From NCBI GenBank assembly GCA_021414045.1, contig JAIOPF010000210.1:2940-21452 (forward strand): 18,513 nt of DNA, given 5' to 3'. The translations under genes and the position numbers were made by a program. The notes below the pieces were generated by a model. It had not been told where the DNA came from. It did not search any database and saw nothing but the letters and a program-made list of their open reading frames with translations. The stretch comes from Deltaproteobacteria bacterium (GTDB lineage Bacteria; UBA10199; DSSB01). Below, in pieces: positions 1 to 9,271 of this stretch. Every line of letters begins with the position of its first letter. Position 1 is the first letter of the stretch.

Positions 1-2121
1 CACTAAAAATTGATTCAGCTCCATGGCCAAATCCTCGGTCAGATGTTCCAGTCCGCTGGGCGTGAGGGCATTGACGTATTCCGCCATCGTTCCGGGCGAG
101 TGTCCCAAGGCTTGGCGGATGCATTCGCGCATCGCTCTCTGTTGGGCTTGGTTCAAGGAAGGGTTATCGAAGTGAACCATGAAATCCTTGAACAGTCTCT
201 CGGGGGGGATGATTTGAAATCGGGCGCAGAGGCTCGCGAGCGTGGCCAGCAAGGGCTGGTGTTCGATGTCCGAAGGCGAGACCCGGGTCATGAGTTTTTG
301 GTGAATCGAGGCGATCTCGGACGCGGCTTCGGCACTGGCGGTGCTGTTGAAGAGGGTGTTCAGCTCACCGAATAAATCCCCCCTCTGGGTTTCCTCCAAT
401 CCGGGATGGCGCAAGGCCTCGATCAGGGTGCGCTGGGCCAACGGTCGCCAGATGTCGGAGTTGTGTCGGCGGGATTCCAGGATTTTGTTCAATGTCGACG
501 TTGGGGCCCTCGGGTTTTGCAGCAGCGCTTCCAAAACTTCTTGTGCCGCCAATGGAACCTCGCCGTCCTCGCCCGTTTCCTCGAGGGCCTCAAGAGCAAA
601 ATCGCCCAAGTGCTCGTACTGGTCTGCCAGCAGGTTTTTCTTCCTTGCCAACTGTCTTTCCACGCGAAGGGTCAAGGTGAAATAATCGCCATGGGCCCGC
701 CTCTCCGTCAGAGTTTCCAGGAAAGTTTGGACGTGGTCGCTGCCGACATGATGGCTTTCCAATCTTCTCGCCATGGCATCCAAGGTCTTGTCCGCCAGGG
801 CGTCTCTGATGGATTCCGAGGATTCGAGATTATCCGAGAGTCGCATGACCTCCAAGAGTCGGTCGAAGCCCGCCTTGAACTGGGCCGGACTGAGCCTTCG
901 TCCCTGGGTGACGTATTGGGCGAAATCGCCGATGGGTCCCGATAGATCCCTCAGGGGTCGAGTTTGCAAATCGGTGAGAATTCTCAGCGCGTTCCCGCGG
1001 TTTCTTGGCGGCGCCCAGAACGCCATGGCCACCATGGGCAGGCTGGCGCCGATCAGCGAGCTTAGGTGCTCCCAGGAATTTCCGTGCAAATGGCAGCCTC
1101 CCAGCCACAGCGAAGCAGCCCATAGAGGAGCGAAGGAAAAATTAGGGCGCGGTCCGAGATTCAGGCCCTCGAAGCGGAGTTGGGTATCGCGGATCAATTT
1201 CGCTCTCCGCTCTGAAAGTCCGTGGCCTTCGCCCAGGAGCTGGTGAGCGGCGCGGCCCCCGACTTGGAATTGCAAAAGGGTGGCGAATCCATCCGTTAGG
1301 GTGGTTTCTCCGGAGAGACGAGGCCGCAAGCCTATACTTTGCTCTAGGCGGTGTGCCAGCAGGATGCCCGCGAACATGCCTGCTTGGGGCAGGGATAATC
1401 GAAGGAGATCCCTCGCTAGTCCGGGGCTTGTTCCCAAGCCCCGCAGGATATAGCCGCTGGCCGTCCCCGCGGCGCGGAGGCCAAACAGGCTAAGCGCGCC
1501 GCCGGCGAATTCCTTGGCCAAGGCTCGCGAGCTCCAGTCCTGTGGCCGATTCAAGAGGCTGTTTCCCGCTCGCACCGTCGCGGTGAAGGCGGTTGTTTCC
1601 GAAATCAAGGCGACGGCGTTGGCGAAGGTAGGGGTGGCGAGGGGGCGAGATCCGATCAAACAAGCCAAACGGGTCATGCGAAATACCGCTCCGGCGGTGC
1701 TCATGGCTGTGAGAGTCACCGGGTCGCTGCTGGTTTCGGCGAACCTGCGGCCCAGGAATTCGGCTCGCGGCAAAACCGCGCCCCGTCCTAGAATCGCGTC
1801 CAGCCTGGAGCGCGAGCGCCGCGCAACGCCCGCGTCGGGAAGCGCTTCGGCGATGCTTTGATAAAGGGTTGCCGCGAGTTCGACTCGTCCTTCGTCTTCC
1901 AGGTCTTTGCCGATTTCGTAGATGGCTTCGAAAAATCCCTCGCTATCCCTTTCGTGGGATAAGGACGCGAGTGCTGCCCGAAGTGGTTCGTCCGTGGCGC
2001 CAAGACGTTCCGTCAGCCGCGTCAAAAAGGGGAGGCCGGAAAAGGGCTGGCTAGTCGGGCGAAACGGGTTTTCAGAAGATAAGGGCCGTGGATGGGCGGA
2101 CCGCCAAGCGGACTGCGCCAT
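1..2121 (-). CDS. Large unrecognised protein, 3' end outside window
   Basis: I followed one open frame by hand from an ATG at 2121 to the left edge: 707 codons, no stop, so the C-terminus lies outside. The N-terminus (MAQSAWRSAHPRPLSSENPF) has no signal peptide. The first 100 residues are charged and helical, with a TPR-like phrase (EDEGRVELAATLYQSIAEAL). Residues of about 190-260 and 330-380 are rich in Gly, Ala, Leu and Trp and could pack in or on a membrane. From about residue 390 on it is a run of amphipathic helices that looks like an alpha-solenoid, without a repeat I can name. I do not recognise the family and assign no function. The upstream Shine-Dalgarno is weak (GAGAA). The gene begins about 80 bp past the rnpB terminator, so it is probably transcribed on its own. 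The open frame is certain; the exact start is likely. Confidence 0.8.
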   Translation of the reverse strand, partial: MAQSAWRSAHPRPLSSENPFRPTSQPFSGLPFLTRLTERLGATDEPLRAALASLSHERDSEGFFEAIYEIGKDLEDEGRVELAATLYQSIAEALPDAGVARRSRSRLDAILGRGAVLPRAEFLGRRFAETSSDPVTLTAMSTAGAVFRMTRLACLIGSRPLATPTFANAVALISETTAFTATVRAGNSLLNRPQDWSSRALAKEFAGGALSLFGLRAAGTASGYILRGLGTSPGLARDLLRLSLPQAGMFAGILLAHRLEQSIGLRPRLSGETTLTDGFATLLQFQVGGRAAHQLLGEGHGLSERRAKLIRDTQLRFEGLNLGPRPNFSFAPLWAASLWLGGCHLHGNSWEHLSSLIGASLPMVAMAFWAPPRNRGNALRILTDLQTRPLRDLSGPIGDFAQYVTQGRRLSPAQFKAGFDRLLEVMRLSDNLESSESIRDALADKTLDAMARRLESHHVGSDHVQTFLETLTERRAHGDYFTLTLRVERQLARKKNLLADQYEHLGDFALEALEETGEDGEVPLAAQEVLEALLQNPRAPTSTLNKILESRRHNSDIWRPLAQRTLIEALRHPGLEETQRGDLFGELNTLFNSTASAEAASEIASIHQKLMTRVSPSDIEHQPLLATLASLCARFQIIPPERLFKDFMVHFDNPSLNQAQQRAMRECIRQALGHSPGTMAEYVNALTPSGLEHLTEDLAMELNQFLV

Positions 2122-2203
2122 GGAATTCTCGTTTTCTTTGCCCCTCGAATTTCGGAAATTTACCGCCACCTTATCGAATTCGCGTCTAGATGGTTGTGAA
2201 AAA

Positions 2204-2242
2204 GTAAAAAAAAGAGGCGGATCCCCCTTCGGGAATCCGCCC
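2204..2242 (-). terminator. Rho-independent terminator of rnpB
   Basis: On the minus strand a stem formed by GGCGGAT and ATCCGCC, with a G/C-rich upper part and a GAA loop, is followed by TC and a run of eight T. It begins about 12 bases after the end of RNase P RNA and before the next gene. Confidence 0.9.
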
Positions 2243-2253
2243 CGTGATTTTTT

Positions 2254-2617
2254 CGGCAGGGCTGTAAGCCGGGTTCTGTTTCCGCCGAAGCGGATCGCGG
2301 ACATTTCTCTAGTCCCGCCCTTGCGGACGGAATCGAAGCAGCCTACCCGTCCTGTGTCGGTTTTAAGGCCATCCCCGCCGGGCCGGCGGGGCTTCCCAAG
2401 GGAAGCCACAGGACCTATTTGGCCTTGCACCCCGTAGAGTTTACCGGATTTCACTACAGCATGGAGTTCCGAAGAACCCCACCGTACATACTTTCTGTTG
2501 CACTATTCCTAATCGCCGCCGAAGCGCCGACCGACGGCTGTTAGCCGCTACGTTGCCCTCTGGTGCCCGGACTTTCCTCTCCCCCGCGTGAGCGGGGCAG
2601 CGGCCGCGCGCCCTGCC
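2254..2617 (-). ncRNA. rnpB: RNase P RNA, bacterial type A
   Basis: This is the catalytic RNA of RNase P, which cuts the 5' leader from pre-tRNAs. The minus strand carries the hallmark conserved blocks: GAGGAAAGTCCGGGC near the 5' end, the central GGTAAACTC and GGTGCAAGGCCAAATAGG segments, and ACAGAACCCGGCTTAC near the 3' end. The last block pairs with the first to form P4. The ends are set by the P1 helix: GGCAGGGC at 2617-2610 pairs with GCCCTGCC at 2262-2255. The length of about 364 nt suits type A. A promoter lies at the right distance upstream and a terminator directly downstream, so it is an independent unit between the Coa1-like gene and the large unknown gene. Confidence 0.97.
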
Positions 2618-2623
2618 GGGATG

Positions 2624-2653
2624 GATTCACCCACGGATAGGGAGGGATGTCAA
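2624..2653 (-). promoter_or_regulatory. Sigma-70 promoter of rnpB
   Basis: A perfect TTGACA (2653-2648) lies 18 bp from a weak -10, TGAATC (2629-2624). Counting seven bases on from the -10 puts the transcription start at 2617, exactly the first base of the P1 helix of RNase P RNA. The -10 is poor, but the position match is strong. Confidence 0.7.
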
Positions 2654-2666
2654 TGAGGGGATCCGT

Positions 2667-3068
2667 TCACCTTGGGGGAAGAGGGTGGGAGCCCGGTGGC
2701 GGAGGCGGAATCGGAAAACTCCTGCCGTCCGACAGGCGCAGGGAGCCCGAATCGTAGACCCAGGCGCCGTTGCGTTTGTAGAGGGAGGCGTAAAAGGTGC
2801 CCTCAGCCAGGCTGCCTCTGACCGAAACCTGGAAGTTCGCCGAGCCGACTCCGCCGCCGCTGGTCTTGACGCTGCCCGAGGGCCATCCGGTTTTTTCGAT
2901 GTCGCCCAAGACCTCATGGGCGATGGGGCTGCCGCGCAAAACATGAACGGCCATTTTCGCGGGTTCAGATTGGCTTAAGAAATAAATGATGGCAACCACG
3001 AGAAGGGCCGTGCCCAAGAGGCTCGCGACCAGGAAGATAGGCCAATATTTCTTCGCGCGATCCATCAT
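2667..3068 (-). CDS. Coa1-like membrane-anchored protein
   Basis: 133 residues. One membrane segment spans residues 9-31 (WPIFLVASLLGTALLVVAII), giving an N-in anchor with the rest likely in the periplasm. Residues 36-115 match the pattern of the cytochrome oxidase complex assembly protein 1 (Coa1) family as it occurs in bacteria: a region like AVHVLRGSPIAHEVLGD, a glycine-rich turn, then beta strands with GSLAEGTFYASLYKRNGAWV. The tail is proline-rich. In mitochondria Coa1 helps assemble cytochrome oxidase; in bacteria the role of such proteins is mostly unknown, so I claim the fold and not the job. The start ATG overlaps the stop of the RNase H gene (ATGA), which shows coupling. A second ATG follows at once, so the start may be one codon later. 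Confidence 0.8.
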   Translation of the reverse strand: MMDRAKKYWPIFLVASLLGTALLVVAIIYFLSQSEPAKMAVHVLRGSPIAHEVLGDIEKTGWPSGSVKTSGGGVGSANFQVSVRGSLAEGTFYASLYKRNGAWVYDSGSLRLSDGRSFPIPPPPPGSHPLPPR

Positions 3069-3496
3069 TCACCTCGAGTGATTTTGGAAAGATGAGAATC
3101 CATCGCCATGTTGGCGAGCTTGTCCGCCTCCGCATTTTCTTCGCGGGGAATGTGTTCCATGCGAAAAGAACGGAAATGCTTCAATAAGGTCAGGGCATGC
3201 CCGTGGAGTTTTTGCAGGGTCGGTTCTTTGACGCGATAGACGCCCTCGATCTGGCGTACGACCAGCTGCGAGTCCATGCGGATCAACAGGTCCTCCGCGC
3301 CTTGCCGTTCGGCCTCTTTCAGGCCGAAGATCAAGGCGGAGTATTCGGCGACGTTGTTGGTCGTCTCTCCGATGTATTTGTAGACGCGGGCGACGGGATT
3401 CCCCGCTTCGTCTTCCAGATAGGCGCCTGAACCGGCGGGGCCTGGATTGCCGCGGGAACCTCCGTCGGCATAGACGATCAACCGCTTAGGGCTCAA
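3065..3496 (-). CDS. rnhA: RNase HI-family nuclease
   Basis: 143 residues with the full RNase H catalytic set: D11 in YADGGSRGNPGPAG, E51 in NNVAEYSAL, D75 in IRMDSQLVV and D125 in NAEADKLAN. The family cuts the RNA strand of RNA-DNA hybrids, removing R-loops and primers. The protein lacks the basic handle seen in E. coli RNase HI and looks like the shorter type common in Gram-positives, archaea and deltaproteobacteria. The start is TTG at 3496: the next in-frame start would cut into the first beta strand, and AAGGGA sits about 9 bases upstream. The TTG overlaps the stop of the preceding small gene (TTGA), so the two are probably translationally coupled. Function is firm; rnhA is used in the broad family sense. 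Confidence 0.93.
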   Translation of the reverse strand: MSPKRLIVYADGGSRGNPGPAGSGAYLEDEAGNPVARVYKYIGETTNNVAEYSALIFGLKEAERQGAEDLLIRMDSQLVVRQIEGVYRVKEPTLQKLHGHALTLLKHFRSFRMEHIPREENAEADKLANMAMDSHLSKITRGE

Positions 3497-3771
3497 TTAC
3501 CCAATCCCTTGAAAAGAATTTGCGCCTCGCGCGGGGAGAGCTTGGCGAGGATTTGTCGGTAAGGCTCGGGGAGCTCTTTCCATTCGTGGAAATCGGGAAC
3601 CTCGGAATGCTGGGAACCCTCGTCCTTGAGCTTCTTGGCCAGCGCCTGCAAGGAGGCGCTCAGCGCCTGGCGCGACACCGTTCCGAGCGGCTTTAAGGAA
3701 GCGAAGGCTTCGTGCTCGTTCAGGTAAAGCAAAAGTTCGGCCAGGGTGTCGGCGGGAAGGGCTCCGTACAT
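3493..3771 (-). CDS. Small helical protein coupled to RNase H
   Basis: 92 residues starting MYGALPADTLAELLLYLNEH. The start ATG at 3771 has a clear GGAG seven bases upstream. A longer frame from 3900 exists, but it overlaps the zinc-ribbon gene and lacks such a site. The protein is mostly alpha-helical: residues 7-23 form a leucine-rich helix, 32-50 a second (SRQALSASLQALAKKLKDEG), and 65-90 a third. There is no signal peptide or cysteine. Its stop overlaps the TTG start of the RNase H gene. In other bacteria I recall RNase HI proteins that carry a short helical N-terminal module of this style, so this may be the separate form of that module. That is inference from pattern. Otherwise unknown. 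Confidence 0.75.
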   Translation of the reverse strand: MYGALPADTLAELLLYLNEHEAFASLKPLGTVSRQALSASLQALAKKLKDEGSQHSEVPDFHEWKELPEPYRQILAKLSPREAQILFKGLGN

Positions 3772-3788
3772 GGTGTCTCCTCTCGATG

Positions 3789-4490
3789 TTAAGTCTCGAT
3801 ATACAAAAGTCGATGGCAATTGGGGCAGGAGTGGATCTCCTGCGTCTTTCGGATCTCGATGGCAAGCTGCGGCGGGACGCTCATGAAACATTCTTGGCAA
3901 GTTCCGTCGACGACTTTCGCCGCCGGGGGTTGCCGCTTGCCCTGAATCCGAATGTATTTATGACGTATATCTTCGGGCAGGGAGGAAAGTTGCTCGTTCA
4001 ATTGGGCCTCGAGGGCTTGAAGCTTGGATTTACGGTCATCGAGCTGCCCTTGGATGGAGCCGCGCTCCTGTTCGAGGGTGGAAAGCAGTTCTTGGCGTTG
4101 CGTTTCGAGGGGAGCCAGATCGACCTTGAGGGTTTCGACGGAAGCAAGGAGCTTGACGATGGTTTCGCCCCGGTCCTTGACCATGGTCTTTCCGGTGGAG
4201 ATTTCTTTGACGACGGCTTGGTATTCTTTGTTGGTCTTGATCGAGTGCAGGCGTTCTTCTTTTTGCTTGAGATGGCCCGCTTCGTCTTCGATCTCGGATT
4301 GCAGCTTCTTGGCTTCCCCGGAGGCTTTGTCGAATTCGCCCTTTTTCTGGAGGTAAACGGTGTCGATGGCGGCGAGTTCGGTCTCGAGGTGCCGAACTTT
4401 GGCGGGGATTTCTTCGAGGTCGTCTTTGAGGTTCTGGATTTCCTGGGAGAGACTGACGGTCATCCCAAGTCGCTGCATGTGGTCTTTCAT
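3789..4490 (-). CDS. Coiled-coil C4-type zinc-ribbon protein
   Basis: 233 residues. Residues of about 14-170 form a long antiparallel coiled coil. It includes the phrase TNKEYQAVVKEI near residues 86-97, which is typical of the family at the hairpin turn. The C-terminal zinc ribbon has ligands C198, C201 (CQEC), C222 and C225 (CPNC). Proteins of this family are widespread and often lie near rpoD, RNase H or Nif3-like genes; their role is not settled, with nucleic-acid binding suggested. The start ATG at 4490 has AAAGGAA upstream. It is the first gene of the cluster that continues with the 92-residue protein (17-bp gap), RNase H and the Coa1-like gene. Two strong hairpins lie in its leader. 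Confidence 0.88.
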   Translation of the reverse strand: MKDHMQRLGMTVSLSQEIQNLKDDLEEIPAKVRHLETELAAIDTVYLQKKGEFDKASGEAKKLQSEIEDEAGHLKQKEERLHSIKTNKEYQAVVKEISTGKTMVKDRGETIVKLLASVETLKVDLAPLETQRQELLSTLEQERGSIQGQLDDRKSKLQALEAQLNEQLSSLPEDIRHKYIRIQGKRQPPAAKVVDGTCQECFMSVPPQLAIEIRKTQEIHSCPNCHRLLYIET

Positions 4491-4505
4491 AGGTTCCTTT
4501 ATTCA

Positions 4506-4563
4506 CCGGGTCGAAGCAAGTTCGACCCGGCTAAAGCCCAGGGGGTGGATTTCATCCTCCCCC
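4506..4563 (-). other. Two strong hairpins in the zinc-ribbon gene leader
   Basis: 4506-4530 is a perfect 10-bp stem (CCGGGTCGAA pairs with TTCGACCCGG) with a 5-base loop, ending 15 bases before the ATG at 4490 and just before its Shine-Dalgarno. 4541-4563 is a second stem, GGGGG-A-GGAT against ATCC-A-CCCCC, with one A-A mismatch. Neither is followed by a T run on either strand, so they are not ordinary terminators. They may be a regulatory leader, or processing or stability elements between the tRNA and the next gene. Confidence 0.5.
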
Positions 4564-4577
4564 TTCAACCCCCATCG

Positions 4578-4607
4578 ATTAAGGATGGGAAATTATTTAA
4601 ATTTCAA
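4578..4607 (-). promoter_or_regulatory. Possible promoter for the zinc-ribbon cluster
   Basis: TTGAAA (4607-4602), an 18-bp spacer and CTTAAT (4583-4578), in an AT-rich patch directly after the tRNA gene and before the leader hairpins. Both boxes are imperfect. Transcription might instead read through from rpoD and the tRNA. Confidence 0.35.
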
Positions 4608-4612
4608 ATTAA

Positions 4613-4686
4613 TAGGCCGAGAAGGACTCGAACCTTCGACCGCCCGGTTATGAGCCGGGAGCTCTAACCAACTGAGCTATCGGCCC
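4613..4686 (-). tRNA. tRNA with CAU anticodon (elongator Met or Ile2)
   Basis: A 74-nt cloverleaf: acceptor GGGCCGA with TCGGCCT, D arm GCTCAGTTGGTTAGAGC, anticodon stem CCCGG/CCGGG around loop CTCATAA, and T arm with GGTTCGAGTCC. The anticodon is CAU. It is not initiator tRNA: the three G-C pairs GGG/CCC below the anticodon loop are missing. The anticodon arm and T arm resemble the Ile2 (lysidine-modified) type of Bacillus, so Ile2 is somewhat more likely than elongator Met, but sequence alone does not settle it. The first acceptor pair is a G-U wobble. CCA is not encoded. It lies 33 bp after the rpoD stop, without a visible terminator between, so it may be co-transcribed with rpoD. Confidence 0.95.
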
Positions 4687-4719
4687 TAGAAGCAAAGCCG
4701 GTTATGTCCTTACCACGTT

Positions 4720-6571
<1,852 letters not shown>

Positions 6572-6591
<20 letters not shown>

Positions 6592-8326
6592 AAATCCTCG
6601 CTTTATTTTTCAACACTTGGGACAGAGCCTGAATTTTTTCGTGCACGACGTGGATCGCTTGCGGGTTCGCCGAACCCCGCAAGGCCTGAAGGTCTTCCTT
6701 GAGCCGTCTTTCCTTCAGGCGCACGACGGCTTCGTCCAAACTCAGTTTCGCCGTCGACACTTCGTCGAGTCCGTCGGGGCGAAGGGTCAATTCGGTGAAC
6801 ATTTCCAACAGGGATTCGGGCACTAGCTCGAGGTATTTTCCCGTTTTTCCATAAGGTTCGGTCTTTGCCAACTCCCAAAAGGAACGGACCACCTCGCCCA
6901 GCTCTTCAGTGCAAAAATCCTCGGCCTCCACCGCCTGGAGAATTTCCGGGCGTAGCGAGGGAAAACGCAGCCAAACCTCGACCAGGGTCTCCTCTTCCGG
7001 GAGCCAGTTGCGAAGCCTTGCCGGGCGGGGTGTCGCCACGGGGCGCCTGTCTTGGAAAGCGCGGTTGCCACGCAGCCATTCCTCGGGAATGTCAAATCCT
7101 TCCGAGAGGCGGCGGCGGTATAAATTTTGGACGATGGAATCGGGGATCTTCTCGATCAACGCCAACAGCCTCCGAGCGACCCGTCCCCTTTGTTCAAGGG
7201 CTTGCGGGCCTCGGGGAAGCGATGCCGACCACTTATCGATGAGTTCTTCCAAAAGGTTTCGCCGCTCCTGGAGCTTTTTTTCGAAGGCCAAACGACCGAA
7301 ACGCTTGAGATAGGAATCGGGGTCTTCTCCGCCGTCCAAGCGGACAATCTGAGGGATCACGCCTTGGGCCAAAAGGACTTCTAGAGCCCTCAATCCCGCC
7401 TCTTCGCCCGCCGAATCGCCATCGAAGAGCAAGATGACTTCGGCCTCCTGCCTTTGCAAGGTCTTGGCATGCATCGGCGTGAGAGCCGTCCCCAGCGGCG
7501 CCAAAGCCTGGGAGAAACCTTGGCCATGAAGAGTGATGACATCGAGGTAGCCTTCGACCAACAAGACCTGGTTTTTCTTTCGAATTTCTGCTTTGGCGAG
7601 GTGAAAACCGTAGAATAGCTCGCCTTTTTTGAAAATTTCGGATTCAGGGGAATTCAAGTACTTGGGACCCTCGTCCTTTTCTTGGAAAAGGCGTCCTCCC
7701 AATCCCACGACCTTCTTGTCATGCCGAAAGATGGGGAAAGTCAGGCGTCCCCGGAAGAATTCGCGACGTCCGCGGTAAATCGAATACTTTTCCAGAGCCT
7801 CGCGCTTGAAACCCTTTTGTTGCAGCCTTCCGGCCAGTCCCGATTCTTGGGAGGGACAGTAGCCGATGTGGAAGGCCTCGATGGCTTCGTCGGAGATCTG
7901 GCGCTTCGCCAAATAGGCCCAAATCTCGTGCTCTTTCGGAGTGTTTTTCAAAAGGCAGTGATAATACCAGGCGGCTTGACGATGGATTTCGAAGGCCTCG
8001 TCGCGGCGCTCTTTGGCGTGGGGGTCCGCGGGTCCCGAGGAGGCGACCTGGACGCCGGCGCGCTCGGCCAGACGCTCGACCGCTTCTGGAAAAGAAAGGC
8101 TCTCCAGCTTCATCAAAAAGTGAAAAAGATTGCCGCCAGCGCCGCAACCAAAGCAGTGGAAAGTATCGCGGTCGGGGCTGACGATGAAAGAAGGGGATTT
8201 TTCTTGGTGAAAGGGACAGAGCCCTTTGTGGTTCTTCCCGGCCTTCTTGAGCTGGACGAATTCACCGATGAATTCGACGATCGAAAGGCGTTCTCGGATT
8301 TCCGAAAGTTGTTCTTCCGAAAACAA
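6572..8326 (-). CDS. dnaG: DNA primase DnaG
   Basis: 584 residues. DnaG makes the RNA primers for replication and binds the replicative helicase through its C-terminus. The N-terminal zinc-binding domain has C37, H40 (CPFH), C58 and C61 (CFGC). The TOPRIM catalytic core has VEGYLD (E258) and FDGD (D302, D304), followed by GGEDPDSYL. The C-terminal third (about 440-584) is the variable helicase-binding part. The start is TTG at 8326: it has CGGAG about 8 bases upstream and gives an N-terminus ([20 protein letters not shown]) that lines up with other primases; no ATG is available before the zinc motif. It lies 33 bp after yqeY, and its end overlaps rpoD by 20 bases. Confidence 0.97.
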
Positions 8327-8359
8327 TGGAATACTCCGTTATGGTGAATGAATTCGAAC

Positions 8360-8806
8360 TCAACCCGCGAGCAAAGCTTTGACTTTTTCGCTCACGAGTT
8401 TGCCGTCGGCCTTGCCCGTCGTCTTCGGCTGAAGGGCCTTCATCACCTTGCCCATGTCCTTGGGACCTTGGGCCTGGGTTTCGGCGATCGTGTCGCGAAT
8501 GATCTTTTCCAACTCTTCCGCCGAGAGCTGCTGCGGCAAAAATTCTTCGATGATTTTCAGTTCCGCCGCTTCCTTGTCGACCAGATCCTGGCGTCCGCCC
8601 GCCTGGAAGGCCTCGATGGATTCCTTGCGCTGCTTCGCGAGGGTGGCGATGCTCTGAATCACCTCTTCATCGCTGAGATCGCGGCGCGCATCGATCATCT
8701 TGTTCTTCAAGACGGACTTGATGTTTCGCAGCGCCATGAGGCGGTCTTTGTCTTGCGAACGCATCGCGTCTTTGAGTTGGCTTTCGATGTCTTGATAAAG
8801 GGGCAT
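8360..8806 (-). CDS. yqeY: GatB/YqeY-domain protein
   Basis: 148 residues, a full-length stand-alone YqeY: MPLYQDIESQLKDAMRSQDK at the start, RLMALRNIKSVLKNK, and the tail-like end DMGKVMKALQPKTTGKADGK, which matches the domain shared with the C-terminus of GatB. In GatB this domain contacts tRNA in the amidotransferase that makes Gln-tRNA or Asn-tRNA. The stand-alone protein's role is unproven. It commonly sits between rpsU and dnaG in many bacteria, as here. GAGG lies about 10 bases before the ATG. A terminator-like hairpin separates it from rpsU, so its level is probably lower than that of S21. Confidence 0.94.
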   Translation of the reverse strand: MPLYQDIESQLKDAMRSQDKDRLMALRNIKSVLKNKMIDARRDLSDEEVIQSIATLAKQRKESIEAFQAGGRQDLVDKEAAELKIIEEFLPQQLSAEELEKIIRDTIAETQAQGPKDMGKVMKALQPKTTGKADGKLVSEKVKALLAG

Positions 8807-8819
8807 GAAATCAAGGCCT

Positions 8820-8858
8820 CAAAAAAGAAAAATAAAACGACAAAGCCCCGCGGCTTTT
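8820..8858 (-). terminator. Internal terminator/attenuator between rpsU and yqeY
   Basis: On the minus strand AAAGCC-GCGG-GGCTTT is a 6-bp stem with a 4-base loop (8857-8842), followed by a U-rich run (TCGTTTTATTTTTCTTTTTT). It sits in the 80-bp gap after rpsU. The stem is short, so partial read-through to yqeY, dnaG and rpoD is expected. The E. coli rpsU-dnaG-rpoD operon has a terminator at the corresponding place. Confidence 0.7.
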
Positions 8859-8886
8859 CGATTCTACCTTCCTTTTTTTGCGAAAA

Positions 8887-9078
8887 TTAATCGCGATATT
8901 GTTTTTTGATCGCGCGCTTGCGAGCGGCAACGGTCTTGCGCTTTTTCTTGATGCTGGGCTTTTCGTAGTGTTCGCGTTTGCGGACTTCGGAAAGAATTCC
9001 AGCCTTCTCGCATTGCTTCTTGAATCGGCGCATGGCGGCTTCGAAGGACTCGCCATCTCGAATTTGAATACCGGGCAT
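8887..9078 (-). CDS. rpsU: 30S ribosomal protein S21
   Basis: 63 residues. S21 sits on the small ribosomal subunit near the anti-Shine-Dalgarno end of 16S rRNA and helps initiation. The sequence has the family's usual form: a short beta start ([20 protein letters not shown]), a helix with [20 protein letters not shown], and a very basic tail ([20 protein letters not shown]). The start ATG has GAGGTC at good spacing. It is the first gene of the macromolecular-synthesis cluster, with two promoters upstream and a weak terminator behind it, an arrangement that lets S21 be made in excess over primase and sigma factor. Confidence 0.97.
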   Translation of the reverse strand: MPGIQIRDGESFEAAMRRFKKQCEKAGILSEVRKREHYEKPSIKKKRKTVAARKRAIKKQYRD

Positions 9079-9110
9079 TATGACCTCGATTTATGTTTAA
9101 TAATCAGCCT

Positions 9111-9140
9111 CTTATACCCTTTTTTCCCCCGCTTTGACAA
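9111..9140 (-). promoter_or_regulatory. Downstream promoter (P2) of the rpsU cluster
   Basis: TTGTCA (9140-9135), 18-bp spacer, TATAAG (9116-9111). The -10 is five of six to consensus. A start near 9104 gives a leader of about 25 nt to the rpsU ATG. Confidence 0.6.
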
Positions 9141-9167
9141 TCCGCGGGAAGGGCCGAAGAGGCGGAG

Positions 9168-9196
9168 GGTATAGAGGGCTGGGGAGGGCCTGTCAA
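9168..9196 (-). promoter_or_regulatory. Upstream promoter (P1) of the rpsU cluster
   Basis: A perfect TTGACA (9196-9191), a 17-bp spacer and TATACC (9173-9168). This is the best-looking sigma-70 promoter in the window and lies about 90-118 bp before the rpsU start. Confidence 0.75.
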
Positions 9197-9230
9197 GCCA
9201 TAATCGGCTCCCTCGCGGGTGCCGCGCGAA

Positions 9231-9271
9231 GGCTCTCCTTCTCACCCTTGGAAGGGTAGCCTCGGAGAGCC
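9231..9271. repeat. Nested inverted repeat between rpsU and the SH3-like gene
   Basis: Outer arms GGCTCTCC (9231-9238) and GGAGAGCC (9264-9271) enclose an inner palindrome ACCCTTGGAAGGGT (9244-9257). A further short stem, CGCGG-GTG-CCGCG, lies just before it (about 9214-9226). The rest of the gene-free stretch 9197-9423 shows only a possible promoter for the plus-strand gene. The element resembles intergenic palindromic repeats, but only one copy is in this window, so a repeat family is inference. Confidence 0.5.

Noticed and set aside
406..1246. Plus-strand frames of up to 179 codons near the left end
   Set aside because: They lie opposite the uninterrupted 707-codon minus frame and have shadow-like composition.
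3772..3900. Longer form of the 92-residue protein starting at 3900
   Set aside because: It would overlap the zinc-ribbon gene by over 100 bases, while the ATG at 3771 has a clear ribosome site.
4506..4530. Perfect 10-bp hairpin read as a terminator
   Set aside because: No T run follows on either strand, so it is listed as a leader structure.
3786..4667. A 293-codon plus-strand frame opposite the zinc-ribbon gene
   Set aside because: Antisense of a coiled-coil gene, and it runs on into the tRNA gene.
9134..9175. Plus-strand TTGACA and TATAGA as a promoter
   Set aside because: The boxes are 30 bp apart, too far for sigma-70.
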